A stretch of DNA of 64,000 bases from Robertmurraya sp047302285 (GTDB lineage Bacteria > Bacillota > Bacilli > Bacillales > Cytobacillaceae): NCBI RefSeq assembly GCF_047302285.1, contig NZ_CP154845.1:248001-312000 (forward strand), in the 5' to 3' direction. The position numbers and the translations under genes were made by a program. Numbering within the stretch: the stretch's first letter is position 1; every line of letters starts with the position of its first letter. Shown piece by piece: positions 40,997 to 49,744 of the stretch. The notes beneath the pieces are model-generated. The model was not told the DNA's origin. It saw nothing but the letters and a program-made list of their open reading frames with translations, and made no database searches.

Positions 40997-42001
40997 ATGT
41001 CGATTATTGAAGTAAACAACCTACAAAAAGAATTTATGATTGCTAAACGTGAAACAGGACTAATCGGAGCAATGAAAAGCTTGATTAAAAGGGAATTCAT
41101 TAAAAAAGAAGCAGTGAAAGATATTAGCTTTTCGATTGAAAAAGGGGAAATGGTTGGCTATATCGGTCCTAATGGAGCAGGGAAATCTACAACGATAAAA
41201 ATGCTCACAGGAATTTTAGTTCCGTCAGCTGGTCAAGTCATGGTCAACGGGATGGTTCCATATGAAAATCGTCAGGAAAATGCGAAAAACATCGGAGTGG
41301 TTTTTGGACAACGGACTCAGCTATGGTGGGATCTACCGACAATCGAATCATTTGAGTTATTGAAGGCAATTTACCGTGTTTCCGATCAGCGCTACAAGGA
41401 AAATATGAATACCTTTCAAGAAATTCTCGGTCTTGATGAATTTCTAAATACACCAGTAAGGCAGCTCTCTCTTGGTCAAAGGATGAGAGCCGATATTGCC
41501 GCTTCTTTGCTCCATGATCCTCCGATTCTATTTTTAGATGAGCCGACAATTGGCCTCGATATTGTCGCGAAAGAGAAGATGCGGACATTTATTCAAGAGA
41601 TTAATAAAGAAAAGCAAGTGACCGTTATTTTAACGACCCATGATATGGAGGACATTGAAAAGCTTTGTAAACGAATGGTTCTCATTGATCACGGTCAAAA
41701 GGTCTATGATGGGGAAATCCTTGCGGTGAAGGAACGCTTTGGGAAAATGAGGACTCTAGTCGTCGATTTGGAGGATGCCGATCAATCTCTTATAGTAAGT
41801 GGGGGAGAACTTTGTAAGCAAGAGGGCAATCGTTATTGGCTGCGCTTTAATCGAAATGAGGTATCTGCCTCTGATTTGATTACGCAAATCTCACAAACCC
41901 ATAATATTAAAGATTTGACCGTTGAAGAACCGGATATTGAATCGATTATTAGTCGAATATACCAAGAGGGATTTCATGAGAAACAAACTGTGCAAGTGTA
42001 G
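40997..42001 (+). CDS. ABC transporter ATPase for the ABC-2 pair
   Basis: A 334-residue ATPase. Walker A GPNGAGKSTT, Q-loop VVFGQRTQLWWDLPT, signature LSLGQRMRADIAASLLHDP, Walker B ILFLDEPTIGLD and H-loop TTHDME are intact. The insertion IAKRETGLIGAMKSLIKREF before Walker A and the WWDLP after the Q-loop Gln are hallmarks of ATPases that pair with ABC2_membrane_6 permeases. The C-terminal 90 residues form an accessory domain. ATG at 40997 follows AGAAGGACGTGAG. Confidence 0.88.
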   Translation: MSIIEVNNLQKEFMIAKRETGLIGAMKSLIKREFIKKEAVKDISFSIEKGEMVGYIGPNGAGKSTTIKMLTGILVPSAGQVMVNGMVPYENRQENAKNIGVVFGQRTQLWWDLPTIESFELLKAIYRVSDQRYKENMNTFQEILGLDEFLNTPVRQLSLGQRMRADIAASLLHDPPILFLDEPTIGLDIVAKEKMRTFIQEINKEKQVTVILTTHDMEDIEKLCKRMVLIDHGQKVYDGEILAVKERFGKMRTLVVDLEDADQSLIVSGGELCKQEGNRYWLRFNRNEVSASDLITQISQTHNIKDLTVEEPDIESIISRIYQEGFHEKQTVQV

Positions 42002-42059
42002 AAGATTGGTAAAGCGCCTTAACCACTTTTACTGTTCCTAAAAAGAGGAACCAACCGCC

Positions 42060-42260
42060 ATAAAATTAAGCGGAAAATTTCCGGTTATATGCCTTAATGG
42101 AGTTTGTTTTTGGGGAAATAAGCGGAGTTTTTCCGCTAATGAAGACCAGAATGGCTTATTTTTATGTTTTTGGAATTGATAAGCGGAATTTCTCCTGTTA
42201 TTTTGGCACTTTTTACTGATATTTTCTACTTAAGCGGAAAATCTTCCGTTATTGGTCAAG
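42060..42260. repeat. Diverged intergenic repeat (copy D)
   Basis: Four units containing TAAGCGGAAAATTTCCGGTTAT, AAGCGGAGTTTTTCCGCTAAT, TAAGCGGAATTTCTCCTGTTAT and TTAAGCGGAAAATCTTCCGTTAT (each at most 23 bases, imperfect palindromes) stand about 50-60 bases apart. They share the unit of repeats A-C but not their connecting sequence. They fill most of the 354-base gap between convergent ABC transporter genes. Confidence 0.7.
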
Positions 42261-42306
42261 GAACTAACAACCGTAAAATTATTTGCCACCTGTTTTTTGA
42301 GAAGAC

Positions 42307-42340
42307 CAAAAAAACTCCCACCATTTAGTGTGGGAGTCGT
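42307..42340 (-). terminator. Terminator after bmrA
   Basis: On the minus strand ACTCCCAC and GTGGGAGT pair around an 8-nt loop and are followed by seven T. It lies about 16 bases after the bmrA stop. Confidence 0.92.
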
Positions 42341-42355
42341 GAATTTGGGACATCC

Positions 42356-44113
42356 TCATGATGATTGGTGGTTCAGTTCATTTTTGAGTTGTTGTTCTGC
42401 TAATCTTTTATACAAGCTATGCTTCTGAAGGAGCTCACGATGTGTACCAATGCCAGTTACTTCTCCGTGCTCTAATATAATGATTTGATCCGCATCCACA
42501 ACGGTTGAAAGGCGATGAGCGATAACGAGAGTGGTTCTGCCTTCCATCAAAAGATTCAGTGCTTTTTGCACAAGTTCTTCTGATGCACTATCAAGATTGG
42601 AAGTGGCTTCGTCAAGAAGAAGAATCTTTGGATCCTTAATTAAGGCTCGTGCAATTGCAATCCGCTGTCTTTGACCACCCGATAATTTAATTCCTCTTTC
42701 GCCAACTTCCGTCTCGAACTTTTGAGGAAGGCGTTCAATGAATTCTGCCGCATTTGCTTGTTTTGCCGCATCGAGAACCTCTTGATCAGACACTTTGCGA
42801 TCAAGTCCGTACGTAATATTATCTCGTATCGTACCAGACATAATGGGACTTTCTTGAGAGACATAGCCAATTTGTCCTCGCCATGAAGATAGGTCAAATA
42901 CTTCAATGGAATCGTCGCCTAATTGGATTTCCCCTGCTGTTGCTTGATAAAAACGTTCTAATAAAGCAAATAAAGTCGTTTTTCCACTTCCACTTGGCCC
43001 GACAAAGGCGGTTGTTTTCCCGGATGGAGCGACAAAAGAAACATTTTTTATAATCGGATCATGTTCTTTATAGGAAAAAGAAACATCATGGAAAATAAGA
43101 GGTTTAGTCGCATTTTTAACCGAAACACCATTGGCTGATGGTTCTTGGGGAATGGACAAGATCCCTTGAATGCGTTCGGTTGCCCCCATAGCTTTTTGGA
43201 AGGCAGTAAAAAAGGTAGCCATTTGGCTAAAGGGAACAACAATTTGAAACATGTAAATAATAATCGCCACGAGTGAACCAGCAGATAAGGCACCAGAAGC
43301 GACACGCACACCCCCGTAGCCAATAAGGACAATGAGAACAAGCATGATAATAAACGTCATAAAGGGAGAAATCACGGCGAGAATACGAGCTTCCTTTAAT
43401 CCATATTGAAACAAATGGCGAATCCCTTTCGCTCCTTTTTCTTTTTCAGCATCCTCGGCATGGTAGGCTTTAACGAGCCGAATATCGGCAAGAACCCGAC
43501 CTAAATTGGCTGTGAAATGGGCCATCTCGTCTTGTGTAGACTTGGAGATTTTGTACATTTTTTGCCCGAGTGGCATAATGACAACAATAGCAATAGGGAC
43601 AGAAGTAATCATGATCAGTGTCATTCTCCAGTCGATAATTAATAGAATGGCGACTGCTCCAATAATAGAAATAATCCCAGTGACAAATGTGATTAGATGT
43701 TGGGTGATCAACGTTTTCACTGTGTTTGTATCCTGTGAGACACGACTCATTGTTTCTCCTGATTGATGCTCATCAAAATAGGAAATGGGCAAGTGGATAA
43801 TATGATCCCAAAGTCGTTTTCGAATGGAAGCAACAATCGATTCGCCGATATAGGTCATGAAATAATAGGAAAATCCAGATGAAATCGTTTGGACGACAAA
43901 TGCCAGCCCGAGTAAAACTATCAAAGAGATTTCAAGGGCGGATTGAGCGAGCTGATCGACTAATGATCGGGTGAACAAAGGGAGAACAAGCCCCGCAGCT
44001 GTTTCCAGTAGAGCTAATGTAATGGCAAGAACAAAAATTCCTTTTGGTGGATGGGTGCTCTTAAGCAGCGCCCAAAAAGATTTTACATGATTAGTGCTCA
44101 TTTTTTCTTCCAT
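42356..44113 (-). CDS. bmrA: BmrA-type homodimeric multidrug ABC exporter
   Basis: A 585-residue half-transporter close in length and sequence plan to B. subtilis BmrA (589): PISYFDEHQSGETMSRVSQDTN in the first intracellular loop, IRLVKAYHAEDAE, GYGGVRVASGALSAGSLVA and MGATERI. The ATPase is complete: GPSGSGKTT, GYVSQESPIMSGTIRDNITYG, LSGGQRQRIAIARAL, ILLLDEATSNLD, IAHRLSTV. It works as a homodimer and extrudes amphipathic drugs. ATG at 44113 (GAGGGA upstream) is used; ATG at 44101 is possible. A broken MerR regulator gene stands directly upstream on the same strand. Confidence 0.88.
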   Translation of the reverse strand: MEEKMSTNHVKSFWALLKSTHPPKGIFVLAITLALLETAAGLVLPLFTRSLVDQLAQSALEISLIVLLGLAFVVQTISSGFSYYFMTYIGESIVASIRKRLWDHIIHLPISYFDEHQSGETMSRVSQDTNTVKTLITQHLITFVTGIISIIGAVAILLIIDWRMTLIMITSVPIAIVVIMPLGQKMYKISKSTQDEMAHFTANLGRVLADIRLVKAYHAEDAEKEKGAKGIRHLFQYGLKEARILAVISPFMTFIIMLVLIVLIGYGGVRVASGALSAGSLVAIIIYMFQIVVPFSQMATFFTAFQKAMGATERIQGILSIPQEPSANGVSVKNATKPLIFHDVSFSYKEHDPIIKNVSFVAPSGKTTAFVGPSGSGKTTLFALLERFYQATAGEIQLGDDSIEVFDLSSWRGQIGYVSQESPIMSGTIRDNITYGLDRKVSDQEVLDAAKQANAAEFIERLPQKFETEVGERGIKLSGGQRQRIAIARALIKDPKILLLDEATSNLDSASEELVQKALNLLMEGRTTLVIAHRLSTVVDADQIIILEHGEVTGIGTHRELLQKHSLYKRLAEQQLKNELNHQSS

Positions 44114-44162
44114 TAATCGTAATCCCTCTATTCTGCAAATTAATTTTCATGCCTTTGAAAAT

Positions 44163-44861
44163 CTATTCCTCCACTACTTTTGAAAAAGGAAGTGGAACTA
44201 GCCACTCTTCGTCATCTATTTCGACATCTTTAATCTCTTCTAGAAAATGAAGGTCACCGCTTGTTAATTCAATGATTAAATCAACTTGCTGTTCGATTAA
44301 TGATTGCACCTTACTAGATTCAGGATCAGTTCCATACAGTTCTTTCAATTCCGATAATATTCTAACTGTTTCTTTCTCAATTTCCTGTTGTTTTTCATCC
44401 GAACTACTATAAATTTGCTCAACTTTTTCCTCATCAAACAATTCGGATAGTAACTTTTTTATGCTCTTTTTCCATTTGAATTCCGTTAATTAATGTATAA
44501 AGATCGAAGCTTCGACTTCCTCATGGTGATCAACCACATATAAAGCATGATCCAATGCTTTAATGACCTGTTCAAGCTGCTTTTTTTGCTCAACCATCGC
44601 TTGTTTTTGTAAAGAAAGAGATTCCCTCAAATCCCACTTTTCTGAGCGGAGAAAGACCTTTATTTCTTCAAGTGAGTAACCAAGGAATTTTAAAGTTGTG
44701 ATTTTTTGTAACGTAATAAGGTTCTCCTCTGTGTAAAATCTTCTCCCCTTGTCTGAAATAATTGTAGGTTTAAGAATGTCAATTTCATCATAATAATGCA
44801 GCGTTCTTACTGTTAATCCTGTCTTTTTTGCGAATTCCCCAATGGAATATGTAGTAACTAT
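44163..44861 (-). pseudogene. MerR-family regulator with non-standard start and frameshifts
   Basis: The frame from 44861 reads TTYSIGEFAKKTGLTVRTLHYYDEIDILKP and continues RRFYTEENLITLQKITTLKFLGYSLEEIKVFL, a MerR HTH and wing with dimerisation helix. It has no ATG, GTG or TTG: the codon correctly placed after AGGAGGG is ATA, with an in-frame stop just before. After ASIFIH the frame hits TAA. Sense resumes in another frame (INGIQMEKEHKK, near 44450-44485), then shifts back at LLSELFDEEK to run to 44163. At least two indels are needed, so it is most likely a decayed activator of the adjacent bmrA. The C-terminal 92-residue frame should not be annotated as an independent gene. Confidence 0.8.
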
Positions 44862-44885
44862 CTATTATCCCTCCTATCTACTTGT

Positions 44886-44916
44886 ATCATAAATCCTAAC
44901 GTAACGTTAGCTACAA
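44886..44916 (-). promoter_or_regulatory. MerR-type promoter with 19-bp spacer
   Basis: On the minus strand TTGTAG, 19 bases, TATGAT. The perfect 15-base palindrome CTAACGTAACGTTAG (44896-44910) fills the spacer. The long spacer and central dyad are the hallmark of promoters activated by MerR-family proteins, here driving the broken regulator and perhaps bmrA. Confidence 0.85.
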
Positions 44917-44998
44917 GTATGAATGTAAATTTTTTCTTAATTATTGGATTATCTCTTTCGAAACTCTTACAATGTAAAGGTAGATAGGAGGAGCGGAA

Positions 44999-45661
44999 TT
45001 GGATTGGGTAGTGGAATTAGAGAAATTGTTTGAAAAGAATCGGAATGAAGAACATGCGGGACCGATGGAAAAGTATATGCGCGATCAGTTTCCTTATCTT
45101 GGAATTAAAACACCAGAACGTAAGGTACTCCTCAAGGAATTTTTTCAGACATCAGGGATTCTCAATAAACCTTTACAACAGGATTTTATCCTTTCCCTCT
45201 GGGAGAAAGATGCAAGAGAATACCAATATGCAGCATTATTTTATCTAGAAAAGATGGTAAAAAAACTACAACGCTCAGACTTGGAGTTGTTAGAAAATCT
45301 CATTACAACAAAATCGTGGTGGGATACAGTGGATACGATTGCCCCAAAGCTTGTTGGATACATAGCAACAAAATATCCTGAAGTGATCCCAGATAAAATT
45401 GAGCAGTGGGCAATAAGTGATGATATTTGGTTAAGAAGAACAGCGATCTTGTTCCAGTTAAAATATAAGGAACGAACAAATGAAGAGCTGTTATCCCGAT
45501 ACATAAAGGAAAATGCTCAAGAAAAGGAGTTCTTTATTCGCAAGGCGATTGGTTGGGCTTTACGAGAATACTCGAAGACCAATCCACAGTTTGTTAGACA
45601 TTTCATTGAAACCACTCCGCTATCAAACTTGAGTATTCGTGAAGGAAGCAAATATATATAA
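44999..45661 (+). CDS. AlkD-type DNA glycosylase (DNA alkylation repair)
   Basis: A 220-residue all-helical HEAT-like repeat protein of the AlkD family, which excises positively charged alkylated bases such as 3-methyladenine and 7-methylguanine without base flipping. Family blocks are KYMRDQFPYLGIKTPERK, REYQYAALFYL, TKSWWDTVDTIA with the catalytic Trp/Asp, ISDDIWLRRTAILFQL and FFIRKAIGWALREYSKTNPQFV. The TTG start at 44999 lies 6 bases after AGGAGGA. The HAD gene begins 21 bases downstream. Confidence 0.92.
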   Translation: MDWVVELEKLFEKNRNEEHAGPMEKYMRDQFPYLGIKTPERKVLLKEFFQTSGILNKPLQQDFILSLWEKDAREYQYAALFYLEKMVKKLQRSDLELLENLITTKSWWDTVDTIAPKLVGYIATKYPEVIPDKIEQWAISDDIWLRRTAILFQLKYKERTNEELLSRYIKENAQEKEFFIRKAIGWALREYSKTNPQFVRHFIETTPLSNLSIREGSKYI

Positions 45662-45682
45662 CAAGCAAAGGATGGTACAACA

Positions 45683-46534
45683 ATGATTAAATGCGTAGCG
45701 ATTGATATGGATGGGACATTATTAACGAAAGATCATGAAATTACAGAAGAGAACCAGAAAGCGATAAAGGCGGCGCAGGAAAAAGGTGTGGAAGTGGTGA
45801 TTGCCACAGGTCGTTCTTATCCAGAGGCGATCTATATATTAAAGGAAGCAGGCATCGTTTGTCCTGTTATTTGTGCTAATGGAGCGGAAGTCCGTTCACC
45901 TGAAGGAGACATTGTTGGCAACAGCCCTCTTGAGAAAGCAGTAGCCAAGCGGGCATTGAAGGTTCTTGCTGAAAGTGATATTTATGTAGAATTCTTTACA
46001 AGTAAAGGTATTTTTACAGTTGATATGGAAAAGGGAATCAGTCTCTTCAAAGAATATGCTTCAAAAAAACATAAACAAGCGGAAATTGAAAAAATAGAAG
46101 CGATTTTACAAGAAAGAATGAATTTTATAAAAGCAGTAGAAAACGCTGATTTTATTTTTGAACAAGAAGAGTACCACATCTATAAATTATTAGCTTTCTC
46201 TTTTAATGCAGAAGAGTTGAAAAAGGTAGAAGAGAAGCTCAAAGGGATGGAAGGTATTGCCTTAAGTTCTTCTGGAAAAGAAAATTTAGAAATTAACGGA
46301 ATTGAAGCGCAAAAAGGGATTGCTTTAGATACTTTTACGAAGGAAAAAGGAATTTCACTTATGGATACAATGGCCATTGGCGATAATTATAATGATTTAT
46401 CGATGTTCCAAAGAGTGGGAAGAGCGGTGGCAATGGGGAATGCGGATGCTTACATTCAAGAGCAATGTCATTTTGTTACGACAACGAATGAGGAAAGTGG
46501 TGTCGCAAAAGCGATCTGGGATGCCATCAGCTAG
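45683..46534 (+). CDS. Cof-type HAD-IIB phosphatase
   Basis: A 283-residue haloacid dehalogenase-type phosphatase. Motif I is DMDGTLL (nucleophile Asp near residue 9), motif II VIATGRS, motif III Lys in EAQKGIAL, and motif IV GDNYNDLSMF; the IIB cap lies between about 85 and 200. Such proteins dephosphorylate sugar phosphates, FMN or PLP in the cytoplasm; the particular substrate cannot be assigned. It is preceded by alkD and followed after 27 bases by the sugar dehydrogenase-like gene. Confidence 0.9.
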   Translation: MIKCVAIDMDGTLLTKDHEITEENQKAIKAAQEKGVEVVIATGRSYPEAIYILKEAGIVCPVICANGAEVRSPEGDIVGNSPLEKAVAKRALKVLAESDIYVEFFTSKGIFTVDMEKGISLFKEYASKKHKQAEIEKIEAILQERMNFIKAVENADFIFEQEEYHIYKLLAFSFNAEELKKVEEKLKGMEGIALSSSGKENLEINGIEAQKGIALDTFTKEKGISLMDTMAIGDNYNDLSMFQRVGRAVAMGNADAYIQEQCHFVTTTNEESGVAKAIWDAIS

Positions 46535-46561
46535 TTCTTCCGAATACAAGGGAGGCATTTG

Positions 46562-47620
46562 ATGAAAAAAGGAATCCTATTGTTATTGGTTTTGATTTTG
46601 GCTTCATGTTCGGGTGAAAATGATCATGAAAGTGAAGAGGTAGCCGTCAAAAATACGAGCGTTGAGATAGTGGCTGAGAATCTACAAATTCCATGGGCTA
46701 TTAATCAAATAAACTCAACGTTTTATATTAGTGAACGAAGCGGAACGGTCATGAAAATCGAGGGAGATACCCAGTCTAGACAAAAGGTGGAGTTGAAGAA
46801 GTCATTAGCAACTGCAGCAGAGGCTGGACTTCTAGGCTTTGTCCTTGCGCCTGATTTTTCAAAAACAAATACGGCTTATGCTTATTACACCTATAAGGAT
46901 GATAAGGGGCAATTTAATCGAATCGTAACCTTAAAGCTTGAGGCTGATGTGTGGAAGGAAGAGGAGCTGCTTCTAGACCAAATTCCTAGTGGGCAATATC
47001 ATCACGGAGGACGATTAAAACTTGGTCCTGATGACAAATTGTATGCGACAACAGGTGATGCCGCAACCGATCCAGAAATAGCACAGGATGTGCAGTCATT
47101 AGGTGGAAAAATTCTGCGATTGAATTTAGATGGATCGATTCCTGAGGATAATCCTTTTGGTGATTCATATGTTTATAGCTATGGGCATCGTAACCCTCAA
47201 GGACTCACTTGGACTGGTGATGGAACGATGTACGCAAGCGAGCATGGTCCTTCTGCTCATGATGAAATCAATCTCATAAAAGCAGCTGGTAATTATGGCT
47301 GGCCGACGATTGTCGGTGATGAAAAGCAGGAAGGTGTAGAATCCCCTCTTTTTCAATCTGGTGCAGACATGACTTGGGCACCATCAGGGATGGCTTTTCA
47401 TGAAGGGAAGCTCTATGTTGCCACCTTGAGAGGGAATGCTGTTCGAGAATTCAATCTTGATACAGGCGAGACGAAGGAAGTCATCACAGGATTAGGAAGG
47501 ATTCGCGACGTCATGATTGAAGACGGAATTCTCTACTTTGTATCCAATAATACAGATGGGCGTGGAACCCCTGAAGAAAGCGATGATCGGTTATATAAGG
47601 TTGAGTTGAGTGAGATTTAA
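46562..47620 (+). CDS. PQQ-dependent sugar dehydrogenase-like lipoprotein
   Basis: A 352-residue lipoprotein (lipobox LASC, Cys16) with a six-bladed beta-propeller of the soluble glucose dehydrogenase/Asd family. Blocks: LQIPWAINQINSTFYISER, AGLLGFVLAPDF, YHHGGRLKLGPDDKLYATTGDA with the catalytic His, GHRNPQGLTWTGDGTMYASEHG and WAPSGMAFHEGKLYVATLRG. It would oxidise aldose sugars outside the membrane if PQQ is available; many Bacillus homologues exist in organisms without PQQ synthesis, so activity is uncertain. ATG at 46562 follows GGGAGGC. A terminator follows. Confidence 0.88.
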   Translation: MKKGILLLLVLILASCSGENDHESEEVAVKNTSVEIVAENLQIPWAINQINSTFYISERSGTVMKIEGDTQSRQKVELKKSLATAAEAGLLGFVLAPDFSKTNTAYAYYTYKDDKGQFNRIVTLKLEADVWKEEELLLDQIPSGQYHHGGRLKLGPDDKLYATTGDAATDPEIAQDVQSLGGKILRLNLDGSIPEDNPFGDSYVYSYGHRNPQGLTWTGDGTMYASEHGPSAHDEINLIKAAGNYGWPTIVGDEKQEGVESPLFQSGADMTWAPSGMAFHEGKLYVATLRGNAVREFNLDTGETKEVITGLGRIRDVMIEDGILYFVSNNTDGRGTPEESDDRLYKVELSEI

Positions 47621-47651
47621 AAGAGGGATATTATAGCATCATGAGAGGAAG

Positions 47652-47682
47652 AAGCACTCTTAATCAGAGTGCTTTTTTTCGT
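47652..47682 (+). terminator. Terminator after the sugar dehydrogenase gene
   Basis: AAGCACTCT and AGAGTGCTT with a 5-nt loop, followed by seven T. Confidence 0.93.
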
Positions 47683-47809
47683 TTATGGAATTTACCAGTT
47701 CAGTGATTGTGAGATGATGGTAAACAGTAAGAGCTATTAAGAAGATGCTAAAGAAGTTTGATAAAATTGTGCTTGCAACAAGTAATCGACGTATTTGGAA
47801 GTTAAACAT
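47660..47809 (-). CDS. Possible small membrane peptide, 49 residues
   Basis: A short frame starting MFNFQIRRLLVASTILSNFF with AAAGGGTG upstream of its ATG (47809). It has one hydrophobic stretch (about residues 9-30) and a charged tail. Its 3' end overlaps the terminator hairpin of the convergent gene. It follows the DUF3231 gene on the same strand. No family is recognised; short and unsupported by homology, so tentative. Confidence 0.35.
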   Translation of the reverse strand: MFNFQIRRLLVASTILSNFFSIFLIALTVYHHLTITELVNSINEKKHSD

Positions 47810-47842
47810 AAAAATCACCCTTTTATACTTTTTAATTCAGAA

Positions 47843-48862
47843 TTAATTTTCCTTCTTTTTCTGCACCAGCTCTTCTATATCCATCGTTCCTGGTGATTGT
47901 TCGAGCCATTTATTTTCAATCATGAAATTGGCAATGTCTTTCGCATACTCTCCAATTTCAAGTGAAAGCCGCTCGTAATTAAGGATTAAATCATTTCTCT
48001 GACTTGCGGCGGCGGCGGTTGCATAATTACCGCTTCCTAAAGCGGTTAACAAACATTGATGGAAAAGGATAAGTTTATCGGAAAACACCTGTGCTGTTGA
48101 ATTGGTTACAGCTACATCAGATGAAATAGGAGACTGAGTATGATTGTCGAGTAAAACATCTGTAAAAATTTTCACATGCTTTTCAGAGATATCTTTTCCC
48201 TGCAGCATTAATTTTTGAACTTCTTTTGTTGGGGAAGTTTGTGCAAAACTCACAGACAATTTAGTGCCCATTATGTTGGATTGGATATTTAGATTTAAAT
48301 GCGCTAATTCTACTGCGTTTAATGGTCGTTTATTCGAGAATGGATTCAGTCCGCTTAAATAATTTTTACTATCAATAAAGTCTTTTTCTGCGGGGTAATT
48401 GATATAAGGTGAACGGACATACAACCCTTTTTCTAGGAGTACTTCAGAACTTTCGTCAAATAAATCAGAGGTCGTATATAATACATCCTTGAATATTTTA
48501 CGAATATCTTTTCTAGTACTCATACTTAAAAAACTACTATAACCGAGCATGCCCGTTTTAGATATCTGATTTAAATAAGTAATCATAAATGTATCCGTAT
48601 ATAAGCGAGGAGCGTTTACGTTTACATCACTATCAGAAAAACCTGTAGGAATAGGAATATTCTCTGATTGGAAAAGATCGGTTATTTGTGTGAGATGAGT
48701 AGTTGAAATTTGATGCCCTTTCTCAATAATTACTTTACCTTCTGGGTCTTCGATCGTATTTAATAAATAATTCATAAATTGAATCGACATACTGTTTTGC
48801 ATATAGGATGTCCAAAGAGACGCGAGTTCTGATGAGGTGAGAAGAATCTTGTTAGTTGGCAT
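47843..48862 (-). CDS. DUF3231 family protein
   Basis: A 339-residue protein made of two tandem four-helix (ferritin-like) modules, about 1-165 and 175-335. Each opens with a helix containing L..SEL..LW..Y (LTSSELASLWTSYMQNSMS; LNAVELAHLNLNIQSNIMG) and has an ALG.G.Y or GYSSF turn, features of the Bacillus-specific DUF3231 family, often expressed in sporulation. No metal-binding set is clear. ATG at 48862 follows GGAAAGGAA. Function unknown. It stands alone between a terminator region and TetR. Confidence 0.82.
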   Translation of the reverse strand: MPTNKILLTSSELASLWTSYMQNSMSIQFMNYLLNTIEDPEGKVIIEKGHQISTTHLTQITDLFQSENIPIPTGFSDSDVNVNAPRLYTDTFMITYLNQISKTGMLGYSSFLSMSTRKDIRKIFKDVLYTTSDLFDESSEVLLEKGLYVRSPYINYPAEKDFIDSKNYLSGLNPFSNKRPLNAVELAHLNLNIQSNIMGTKLSVSFAQTSPTKEVQKLMLQGKDISEKHVKIFTDVLLDNHTQSPISSDVAVTNSTAQVFSDKLILFHQCLLTALGSGNYATAAAASQRNDLILNYERLSLEIGEYAKDIANFMIENKWLEQSPGTMDIEELVQKKKEN

Positions 48863-48962
48863 TCATTAAATTCCTTTCCATTTCTTAATGCGGTTAACTA
48901 TATTTTTTCTAATTTTAGAGATAGTATTCTATTGAGAATCTTTTTTAGGAAATTGAAGGGTC

Positions 48963-49011
48963 AAAAAAAGCCTGTATCCAATGATTACTTCATAATCAAA
49001 GATACAAGCTT
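48963..49011 (-). terminator. Terminator after the exporter-linked tetR gene
   Basis: On the minus strand AGCTTGTATC pairs with GATACAGGCT (one G-T), with an inner TGATTA/TAATCA pairing, and is followed by seven T. It ends the ABC-TetR operon. Confidence 0.85.
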
Positions 49012-49038
49012 CATATTTACGTAAATAGTATCTCCTTC

Positions 49039-49689
49039 TTACTTTTCTGCTGAAATCCCATGCATAACAATTTGAATCGTCCGATCGATTTCCGCTTTAT
49101 CATCCCAATTAAGCTCTGGTAAAAGAAGATTGCGAACAATAATATATCCAAAAATAGAAGAGGCTACTACCCGGATAATACTGGAGGGAGGTGCCTCGAT
49201 GAGCTCCCCTTTAGTTTGGTAGTGCTCAACAACTTGTGAAAAACGTGCAATGACTTTCGTTCCAATATGCTCTTTAAATAGTCCTTTTAGTTCCGGTTGA
49301 AACGGGATTTCTTGAATGAGAATTTTGAACAAAAGCATATTCTTTGATATGAAAATGATGCGATTCTCGATCATCGCTCTCAAAAACTCCTCAAATGTAG
49401 CATGCTCTTGGTTCAAAACCTTTTCCATATCTTTTATGACAAACGGGGCAATGAATTTCTTTACCATAGGCTCTATGATGGAATAAAGCAAATCCTTTTT
49501 TGTTTTATAATGGCGAAAGATCGTTCCTTCTGCAACACCAGCGTTTTTCGCAATTTCGCTTGTGGAGGTGGAGGCATACCCCTTTTCGGCAAATGACTGA
49601 ATTGCGGCGAGGATGATCTTCTTCTGCTTCTCTGTAAGATCGTCACTTTGTTCAAAAATTTCCTCAATAAGATTGTCTGGACCGTTCAT
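49039..49689 (-). CDS. TetR-family regulator of the ABC-2 exporter operon
   Basis: A 216-residue TetR-type repressor. HTH at about 20-65: KKIILAAIQSFAEKGYASTSTSEIAKNAGVAEGTIFRHYKTKKDLL (seen in parts), followed by an all-helical ligand domain with a TetR_C-like IRVVASSIFGYIIVRNLLLPEL. ATG at 49689 follows GAAGGAG. It is the last gene of an operon with the ATPase and permease (gap 55 bases after the permease), so the repressor is probably autoregulated through the two palindromes at the operon promoter. Confidence 0.88.
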   Translation of the reverse strand: MNGPDNLIEEIFEQSDDLTEKQKKIILAAIQSFAEKGYASTSTSEIAKNAGVAEGTIFRHYKTKKDLLYSIIEPMVKKFIAPFVIKDMEKVLNQEHATFEEFLRAMIENRIIFISKNMLLFKILIQEIPFQPELKGLFKEHIGTKVIARFSQVVEHYQTKGELIEAPPSSIIRVVASSIFGYIIVRNLLLPELNWDDKAEIDRTIQIVMHGISAEK

Positions 49690-49744
49690 GATAAACTCCT
49701 TCATTACTTTATAATCTTATTGTAATGGATTATAAGAAGAGATG

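Noticed and set aside
42060..42260. CRISPR array (regular units in an intergenic gap; also considered at 215-385)
   Set aside because: Units are imperfect palindromes with varying spacing and sequence, spacers are not unique sequences of constant length, and no cas genes are nearby.
44163..44441. Independent 92-residue gene
   Set aside because: It is the frameshifted C-terminal part of the MerR regulator whose HTH lies immediately upstream in the same direction.
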